From the NCBI GenBank assembly GCA_963825175.1, contig CAWGSA010000002.1, positions 434,001-498,000 of the forward strand: DNA of 64,000 bases, written 5' to 3'. Shown piece after piece: positions 57,827 through 64,000 of the stretch; within the stretch, counting starts at the first letter, position 1; every line of letters starts with the position of its first letter. The DNA comes from DATFTF01 sp963825175 (GTDB lineage: Bacteria > Acidobacteriota > Thermoanaerobaculia > UBA5066 > Gp7-AA6). A model generated the notes under the pieces. That model ran no database searches, had not been told where the DNA came from, and saw only the letters and a list, made by a program, of their open reading frames with translations. The translations under genes were made by a program, and so were the position numbers.

Positions 57827-59819
57827 ATGAAGAACGCCACACACAACCGCATCAGCCGTCTTCTTCCCCTCGTCACCCTCGCAGGCCTGGCTCTTACCGC
57901 CTCGGCAGTCTCGGCCGGAGTCAACGTCTGGACGAGCAACGGGCCGGAAGGGGGAGGCATTGGGGCGCTGGCGATCGACCCCGCGAACCCGACCACAGTG
58001 TACGCCGGCACGTCGAGCGCCGGAGTCTTCAAGAGCACGAACGGCGGGGGAAGCTGGACGGCCATCAACACCGGCCTGACCAGCACCAGTGTCTCTGCCC
58101 TGGCCATCGCGCGAGCCGGGGTCCGGGATGACGTGGAATCGATCTACGCCGGCACGTCGGACGGCATCTTCCAGAGCACGAACGGCGGGGAGAGCTGGAC
58201 GGCCATAAACGCCGGCCTGACTAACACCGCTGTCCATGCCCTGGCCATTGAACCTTCCACACCGACGACGCTGTACGCCGGGACTGAGGGCGGTATCTTC
58301 AAGAGCACCAACGGCGGGGAGAGCTGGACGGCCATCAACGCCGGCCTGACCAGCACGAATGTGCTCTCCCTGGCCGTCGATCCTTCGGTGCCGGCAACTC
58401 TTTACGCCGGCACCTCGTATGGCGGCGGTGTTTTCAAGAGTAGCAACGGCGGGGGGACTTGGACACCCGCCCTTCTCATGAACACCGAGGTCTCTGCCCT
58501 GGCCATTGATCCCTCGGCGCCGTTCAACATCTACGCCGGGACTTCCTCATTTGATTGGCCTCCTGGCGGCGTCTTCAAGAGCACCAACGGCGGAGTGGAC
58601 TGGACGGACGGAGGCCTCGCCGGCAGCGACATTCTTGCGCTGGCCATCGATCCTTCGGAACCGGCAACGCTTTATGCCGGAACGGGCGGCGGCGTCTACA
58701 AAAGCACTCACCGGGGGGAGGGCTGGACGGCCGTTGGTCTGACCGAACCCACCGCAGCCAGGATCGTCTCTGCCCTTGCCATCGATCCTTCGGCGCTGGC
58801 CACCCTCTACGCCGGGACCCTGGGCGCCGGTGTCTTCAAGAGCACCAGTAGCTCGGGGGGCTGGACGGCCACCAACACCGGCCTGACCGCCAGCTCCGTG
58901 CAGGCCCTGGCGATCGATCCTTCGGCGCCGGCCACGCTGTACGCCGGCACGTTCGGCGAAGGCGTCTTCAAGAGCAGCAACGGCGGGGGGAGCTGGACAG
59001 CGATCAACGCAGGATTGACCAACTCCTACATCAACACCGTGGCTATCGATCCAACAAGCCTGGCCACGCTCTATGCCGGAACTTACGACGGCGTCTTCAA
59101 GAGCACCAACGGCGGAGGAGAGCTGGACGGCCATCAACGCCGGCTTGACCAGCCCCTACGTGAACGGTCTGGCGATCGATCCTTCGACTCCAGCCACGCT
59201 CTATGTCGGCACGTCTTCCGGTGTCTTCAAGAGCACCAATCGCGGAGAAAGCTGGATCGCCGTCAGTACCGGCCTGACCGATGACTATGACTCTGTCTAT
59301 GGATTGGTGATCGATCCTTCGGCGCCGGCCACGCTCTATGCCTTGACCAATGGCGGCGTCTTCAAGACCATGAACGGCGGGTCGAACTGGACGGAGAGTT
59401 TCGTCGGACGCTTCGTCTCCGCCCTGGCGATCGATCCTTCGGCATCAGCCACCCTCTATGCCGCCAGCGGCGGGATCTTCAAGAGCACAGATGGCGGGGT
59501 GAGCTGGACGTCGACCAGCACCGGCCTGATCAGCACCGTGGCCCTGGCCATCGATCCTTCCGCCACGGAGACGCTCTACGTCGGCACGCTGGACGGCGGC
59601 GTCTTCAAGAGCACGGACGCCGGCAGCACGTGGACCGCATTCAACGCCGGCCTGCGCAATCCGACGGTCAATGCCCTGACCATCGACGCTTCGACCCCTG
59701 CCAGGATCTATGCCGGCACGGGAGCCGGTGTCTTCGATTACGAGACCGTGACTGAGCCGCCGGCGTTGATTCCGCGGCAGCGGGTGATCCTCACGACTCC
59801 ACGGCGCAGACGGCCCTGA
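57827..59819 (+). CDS. Exported BNR/YCF48-like repeat propeller protein (one apparent frameshift)
   Basis: ATG 57827; signal peptide LLPLVTLAGLALTASAVSAG. About fourteen repeats of the pattern LAIDPSAPATLYAGT-x-GVFKSTNGGGSWTAI-x-GLT follow; each is one BNR/sialidase-like propeller blade. At about 59120 the frame breaks inside one blade: NGGG is followed by out-of-frame ELDGH, while skipping one base resumes SWTAINAGLTSPYVN and runs to 59819 (PRQRVILTTPRRRRP). With the base removed the protein is about 664 residues. No catalytic sialidase Asp-boxes or Arg triad are evident, so it is more likely a structural or binding propeller. Confidence 0.8.
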
Positions 59820-59884
59820 CGGCAACGCCTTTCCAATGACTTCCTGGATGTCGCGGTGTTCTGATTATTCCGCAAGAGGGAACC

Positions 59885-61930
59885 ATGAATAACGCCACAC
59901 ACAGCCGCCTCGGCCGTCTCTTTCTCCTTCTCACCCTCGGAGGCCTGGCTTCTCCCGCCTCGACAGTCTCGGCGGGCGTCAACGTCTGGACGACCAGCGG
60001 GCCGGAGGGGGGAGACATTCGGGCGCTGGCGATCGACCCCGCAACCCCGGCCACGCTGTACGCCGGCACGGCGGGCGGCGGCGTCCTCAAGAGCACCAAT
60101 GGCGGAGGCCGTTGGAGAGCCGTCAACACCGGCCTGACCAGCACCTCTGTCAATGCTCTGGCAATTGATCCTTCGGCACCCTCCATGCTCTACGCTGGCA
60201 CCTCCGGCGGCGTTTTCAAGCGCAGCAACGGTGGGGAGAGCTGGACGGCCATCAACACCGGTTTAACCGACACCGATGTTCATGGCCTCGCGATCGATCC
60301 TTCGAACCCGGCGATCCTCTATGCCGGGACGTATAGCGGAGGAGTTTTCAAGAGCACCAACGGCGGCGGCAGCTGGAGCGCCGTCAACACTGGTCTTACT
60401 GGCCTTCCCTACACCTCTGTCGAGGCCCTTGCCATCGATCCTAAAACCCCAGCCACGATCTACGCCGGCTTTTGCGGTTACGACATTTATGGAGGCTACC
60501 TCTTCAAGAGCACCAACGGCGGAGCGAGCTGGACGGAGAAGAGCATCGGATCGTGTGTCACCGTCCTCTTGATCGATCCAACAGCATCGGCCACGATCTA
60601 CGCCGGCACATTTGGCGGCGGGGGTGCCTTCAAAAGCACCGATGGTGGGGATACCTGGAGTTCCATCAACGTTGGCCTGATCGCCTCCCCCGAGGGTCTT
60701 GCCCTGGTCCTCAGTCCTTCCGCGCCGACCACGATTTACGCCGGTACTGCCTATGGGATCTTCAAGAGCACCACCGGGGGGACGAGTTGGACGGTCATCA
60801 AGACCGGGCTGTCCAACTCCATCGACCCCCCTACGCTGGCCATCGATCCATCGGCACCGGCCACACTCTATGCGGGGACCAATCGCGGCGTTTTCAAGAG
60901 CACCGATGGCGGCACCGGGTGGAGCGCCAGCAGTGCTGGCCTGACCGCCACCGTAGTCAACGCGGTGGTCATCGACCCTTCCCTGCCGGCGACGCTCTAC
61001 GCCGGCACGACAGAAGGGGGCGTCTTCAAGAGCACCGACGGCGGGACGAGTTGGACGGCCATCAACACAGGCCTGGCCTCTGAACTTACAACTACCCCAA
61101 ATCTCACCGTCAGGGCCCTAGCCATCGATCCGACAAACCCGGGCACGCTGTACGCCGGCACCGGCGGCGGCCTCGCCGGTATCCGTAAGAGCACCAACGG
61201 GGGGGCCAGCTGGATGGCGGTCAACGCCGGACTGACCTTCGACTTGTTCTTCTCGCTGGCCATCGATCCGACAAACCCAGCCACGCTCTACACCGGCACG
61301 GTTGGCTCTGCAGGCCAAATCGGTCTCTTCAAGAGCACCAACGGTGGGGGGAGCTGGACGGCGATCAGCATCGGTCTGACCAACATCGTTGTCTCTGCCC
61401 TTGCCATTGATCCTTCCGCTCCGGAGACGCTCTATGCCGGGACGAGAGGGGGCGGTGTCCTCAAGAGCACCAAAGGGGGGTCAGGTTTGACAGCAATCAA
61501 CTCCGGTTTAACCAACACCGAGGTCAATGCCCTGGCCATCGATCCTTCGGCACCGGCCACGCTCTACGCTGGCACCTCCGGAGGCGTCTTCAAGAGCACC
61601 AACGGCGGCGGAAACTGGACGGCAATCAGCACCGGCCTGACCAACACTGTGGTCTCCGCACTGGCCATCGATCCTTCCGCCCCGGAAACGCTCTATGCCG
61701 GGACGAGAGGCGGCGGTGTATTCAAGAGCACGAACGGTGGCGGGACGTGGACTGCATTCAGCGCCGGCCTCCACAATCCGACTGTCAATGCGCTGGCCAT
61801 CGATCCTGTGGCGCCGACGAGACTCTACGCCGGCACCGGCGGTGGCGTCTTTGATTACGAGGGCGTTATTGATCCGACGCCATTGATTCCGCGGCAGCGG
61901 GTGATCCTCACGACTCCACGGCGCAGATGA
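59885..61930 (+). CDS. Exported BNR/YCF48-like repeat propeller protein
   Basis: 681 residues with a signal peptide (LFLLLTLGGLASPASTVSAG). About fourteen blades share LAIDPSAPATLYAGT and GVFKSTNGGGSWTAI. The N-terminus (GVNVWTTSGPEGGDIRALAI) and C-terminus (LIPRQRVILTTPRRR) are paralogous to the preceding gene. Blades are very similar even at DNA level, making unequal crossing-over likely. The short leader before the ATG is shared with the genes at 57827 and 63756. Secreted; function unknown. Confidence 0.85.
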   Translation: MNNATHSRLGRLFLLLTLGGLASPASTVSAGVNVWTTSGPEGGDIRALAIDPATPATLYAGTAGGGVLKSTNGGGRWRAVNTGLTSTSVNALAIDPSAPSMLYAGTSGGVFKRSNGGESWTAINTGLTDTDVHGLAIDPSNPAILYAGTYSGGVFKSTNGGGSWSAVNTGLTGLPYTSVEALAIDPKTPATIYAGFCGYDIYGGYLFKSTNGGASWTEKSIGSCVTVLLIDPTASATIYAGTFGGGGAFKSTDGGDTWSSINVGLIASPEGLALVLSPSAPTTIYAGTAYGIFKSTTGGTSWTVIKTGLSNSIDPPTLAIDPSAPATLYAGTNRGVFKSTDGGTGWSASSAGLTATVVNAVVIDPSLPATLYAGTTEGGVFKSTDGGTSWTAINTGLASELTTTPNLTVRALAIDPTNPGTLYAGTGGGLAGIRKSTNGGASWMAVNAGLTFDLFFSLAIDPTNPATLYTGTVGSAGQIGLFKSTNGGGSWTAISIGLTNIVVSALAIDPSAPETLYAGTRGGGVLKSTKGGSGLTAINSGLTNTEVNALAIDPSAPATLYAGTSGGVFKSTNGGGNWTAISTGLTNTVVSALAIDPSAPETLYAGTRGGGVFKSTNGGGTWTAFSAGLHNPTVNALAIDPVAPTRLYAGTGGGVFDYEGVIDPTPLIPRQRVILTTPRRR

Positions 61931-62014
61931 CCCTGACGGCAACGCCGGCCGATTCGAAGTTTTCTGACGTCGGCCAAGCCGTCGGCGTCGTTGATCAAAA
62001 CAAGGAGGGATCTC

Positions 62015-63571
62015 ATGGCCGAACTCCACGTCCCCGCCGACTACCCGACGATCGCTTCGGCCGTCGCGGCGGCGCGCACGCGGACCGATGACTCGACCAC
62101 GATCCTCGTCGCGCCTGGTGTCTACCCGGAGTCGGAGGTCGTGCTCGACGTCTCGAACCTGACTCTCGTCGGCACGACGTCACTCGCGCGAGGTCCGGAC
62201 GCGTTCCCGCTCGATTCGGATCACCAGCCGGGCGTGGCCAGGGTTCAGAAAGACCTCCCGGCGGGCGCGGTCATGTTTCAAGTACAGGCCGCGAACGTAC
62301 GAATCACCGGGCTGGTTCTCGACGGACTCCGGCCGCTCTCGCTGCTCTTGATGGGGCCGGGACAAGGAGGCGTCGTGATCAACATAGATGGCGCGCTCAC
62401 GTCGTCGGACGGCTTCTCGATCGAGGGGAACCTCTTCCAGGGAGCCGCAACAGGGGTCTTCTCGCGCATGGCGAGCGGCACGATCCAGGGAAACCGCGTC
62501 ACCTTGATGAACAGCGGCAGCGCGTCCTTCGGCGGACCGCCCGAACAGGACAAATCGGTTGCCTTCCGCGACAACCTGGTGATCGGCAACACAAACGTCG
62601 GGGCAGCCTTCCAAGGAGGCATCGGCTCGAAGAACTCCGTCCCCACGACCCACCCCGGGCCAGGGAGCCTGTCCGTCGAAGTGTCCGGTAACGAGTTCCG
62701 CGCGAATGGCGCGGTGGGGCCCAATTTCCCGAGCCTGGGCCTCTCGTTCCTCATCAACGACGACTCCCGGAGCGACACGACCCTGCCCGCGAGGATTCAG
62801 GCGCACGTCCACGACAACCTCTTCATCGAGAACCGGAACTGGGGCATGGGCGTCGCGCAGCGCGTCTCGCTCAGCGCCCGCCTCACAGGCTTCGAGTTCG
62901 AGGGGACCTTCGAACGCAACCGCTACTGCGGCAACGGGCTCAATGAGGCGATCTTTGCCTTTCGGCAAGTCACGACCACTCTCGGCGGCGGCGCGCAGAT
63001 TTTCCGCTTCGGCCGGGGCTCGAGCTACGTCATCCATGCCGAGAACGACCCGTTGGCGTGGATCGGCTACGATCTGGATCACCCGGCGAACGATCCCGAC
63101 CCGCACGACTATACGAATCCCACCGAGCACGAGGACCCGGGGGCCCCACTCGGGAACACACTGATCTTCAACGGCGCGATCGTTCCGACGGCGGACGCGC
63201 CTGTCCTCCGAAGGCTCACGCCGATGACTGGCGACAGGACCCCGCCCGTGGTCGGGCTCCAGCTCTCGAAAACGGTCCTCTGGCCGCCCAACAAGAACGT
63301 CGTGCCCGTCGATTTCACGATCGAGGCCAAGGACGAGTGCATACCGGCCGCGGACCTCGTCGTTCTCTCCTGCCACGCGACGAGCAGCGAGCCCGGCGAT
63401 GAAGACGCGAGCGTGGTCATGAGCGGCCCGTTTTCGGGCACGGCATCGCTTCGTGCCGAGCGCCTGGCCGACGGCCCAGGGCGCGTCTACACGATCCGCT
63501 GCGAGGTCGCCGACGCGAGCGGCAACGTCGGCATCGGCGAGGCGACGGTCGTCGTCCCGCACTCGCAGTAG
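62015..63571 (+). CDS. Right-handed parallel beta-helix protein with C-terminal Ig-like domain
   Basis: 518 residues from ATG 62015 (AAGGAGGG upstream; an in-frame ATG at 61991 lacks one). Starts AELHVPADYPTIASAVAAA and VAPGVYPESEVVLDVSNLTL, the opening of pectate-lyase-like/NosD beta-helix proteins, and continues with N-x-V/I coils (RITGLVLDG, IEGNLFQGA, TIQGNRVTLM). The last 110 residues (TPPVVGLQLSKTVLWPPNKN, CEVADASGNVGIG) are an HYR/Ig-like domain. No signal peptide is visible, odd for this class. It may bind or cleave polysaccharide, but no catalytic residues are recognisable. Confidence 0.8.
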   Translation: MAELHVPADYPTIASAVAAARTRTDDSTTILVAPGVYPESEVVLDVSNLTLVGTTSLARGPDAFPLDSDHQPGVARVQKDLPAGAVMFQVQAANVRITGLVLDGLRPLSLLLMGPGQGGVVINIDGALTSSDGFSIEGNLFQGAATGVFSRMASGTIQGNRVTLMNSGSASFGGPPEQDKSVAFRDNLVIGNTNVGAAFQGGIGSKNSVPTTHPGPGSLSVEVSGNEFRANGAVGPNFPSLGLSFLINDDSRSDTTLPARIQAHVHDNLFIENRNWGMGVAQRVSLSARLTGFEFEGTFERNRYCGNGLNEAIFAFRQVTTTLGGGAQIFRFGRGSSYVIHAENDPLAWIGYDLDHPANDPDPHDYTNPTEHEDPGAPLGNTLIFNGAIVPTADAPVLRRLTPMTGDRTPPVVGLQLSKTVLWPPNKNVVPVDFTIEAKDECIPAADLVVLSCHATSSEPGDEDASVVMSGPFSGTASLRAERLADGPGRVYTIRCEVADASGNVGIGEATVVVPHSQ

Positions 63572-63628
63572 CAGCGTCGAGGCGCCGCGGCAACCGCAAT
63601 TCGGCTCGGCGGGGAGGCGGGGGCTCAT

Positions 63629-63665
63629 CGAGCACGCAGTCACCGAATCGGACCGCTCTCTCGCT
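63629..63665 (-). pseudogene. Relic of a winged-helix/FHA gene start
   Basis: On the minus strand this encodes AVRFGDCVLDE, matching IRFGECVLDSE of the regulator at 57086-57736. The adjoining bases (TCGCTCCCAGAAAAACCC onward) match the regulator-BNR spacer at 57737-57829 up to the next BNR start. Only about a dozen codons remain, so the regulator was lost from this copy of the block. Confidence 0.65.
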
Positions 63666-63755
63666 CCCAGAAAAACCCAAGAACTTTCTAGTGTTTCGCC
63701 AACGACTTTTTCGACCTCGCCGCGACATCTTGATCGTCGCGCAGGGAGGGAAACC

Positions 63756-64000
63756 ATGAAGAACGCCAGAATCAACGGCATCAGCTGTCCTGTTCTGCTC
63801 CTCATCCTCGCGGGCATGGCTCTTTCCGCCTCGACAGTCTCGGCGGGCGTCAACAGGTGGACGACCAACGGCCCGGCAGGGGGAGACATTCAGGCGCTCG
63901 CGATCGACGCCGCGAACCCAGCCACGCTGTATGCCGGCACATACGGCGCCGGCGTCCTCAAGAGCACGAACGGCGGAGGGACCTGGAGCGCCGCGAGCAC
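63756..64000 (+). CDS. Exported BNR/YCF48-like repeat protein, N-terminal fragment
   Basis: The gene starts at ATG 63756 (GGGAGGG upstream) and runs off the window. The 81 visible residues contain a signal peptide (VLLLILAGMALSASTVSAG) and the first blade (GGDIQALAIDAANPATLYAG, GVLKSTNGGGTWSA), so it is a third member of the family at 57827 and 59885. It shares their leader sequence. Confidence 0.85.
   Translation, partial: MKNARINGISCPVLLLILAGMALSASTVSAGVNRWTTNGPAGGDIQALAIDAANPATLYAGTYGAGVLKSTNGGGTWSAAS

Noticed and set aside
57900..61860. Regular DNA repeats as a CRISPR array or satellite
   Set aside because: The repeats are in frame and encode BNR/YCF48 propeller blades; the periodicity is a coding feature.

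Overview
This 64 kb window is high-GC, gene-dense bacterial chromosome. It has no rRNA, no intact transposase and no prophage. Five Hanks-type Ser/Thr kinases with PD40/TolB-like or TPR sensor halves, S74/YadA-like surface proteins, an Oar-like TonB receptor with a carboxypeptidase-regulatory N-terminus, an IorAB molybdenum oxidoreductase and a sigma/anti-sigma/CHAT cassette suggest an Acidobacteriota-type soil or sediment bacterium. That placement is an inference from gene content. Translation habits are ATGA/GTGA overlaps, GTG and TTG starts, and GGAGG ribosome sites.

Layout. 0-9 kb: end of an M19 dipeptidase, an exported amidohydrolase, a TPR protein, a frameshifted sialidase/Vgb-like gene, a PD40 kinase and a MazEF-type toxin-antitoxin pair. 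9.3-14 kb (minus): c-type cytochrome, IorB, IorA and an MFS transporter. 14-23 kb: metabolic genes (thioredoxin reductase, methionine-type aminotransferase plus omega-amidase, a second aminotransferase, P5C dehydrogenase, CLC channel, methyltransferase). 23.3-27 kb: thiocarboxylate cysteine pathway (CysM, Mec, CysO fused to MoeZ, rhodanese). 27-31 kb: sigma factor, anti-sigma-like protein and CHAT/TPR protein. 31-37 kb: two secreted repeat proteins with a duplicated N-terminal kilobase. 37-42 kb: PhhB, tRNA-Gln, two membrane proteins, a LytS/LytTR two-component pair and a secreted protein. 42-54 kb: three tandem kinase-FlgO-TPR genes and one kinase-PD40 gene overlapping a TonB receptor. 57-64 kb: a winged-helix/FHA regulator, three BNR/YCF48-repeat exported proteins (the last cut by the window edge) and a beta-helix protein.

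The most notable find is upstream of cysM. A 25-codon reading frame carries four consecutive Cys codons. Its last codons can pair with the 5' arm of a strong intrinsic terminator. This has the form of a cysteine-sensing ribosome-mediated attenuator for the CysO/CysM/Mec/MoeZ pathway. In the same operon the ubiquitin-like CysO is fused to its E1-like activating enzyme, so its diglycine is internal and next to a JAMM protease gene that could in principle release it.

Other structure not explained by genes: a dispersed structured repeat family (copies near 9.2, 37.9, 42.3, 45.3 and partly 51.2 kb) whose stems covary between copies; a 309 bp apparently identical tract shared by two kinase genes; a repeated tRNA-Gln 3' end; a 12x CCTCACG repeat; and a shared leader in front of the BNR genes that carries a relic of the winged-helix gene. 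Six single-base frame breaks in otherwise conserved genes suggest either residual assembly errors or recent decay.
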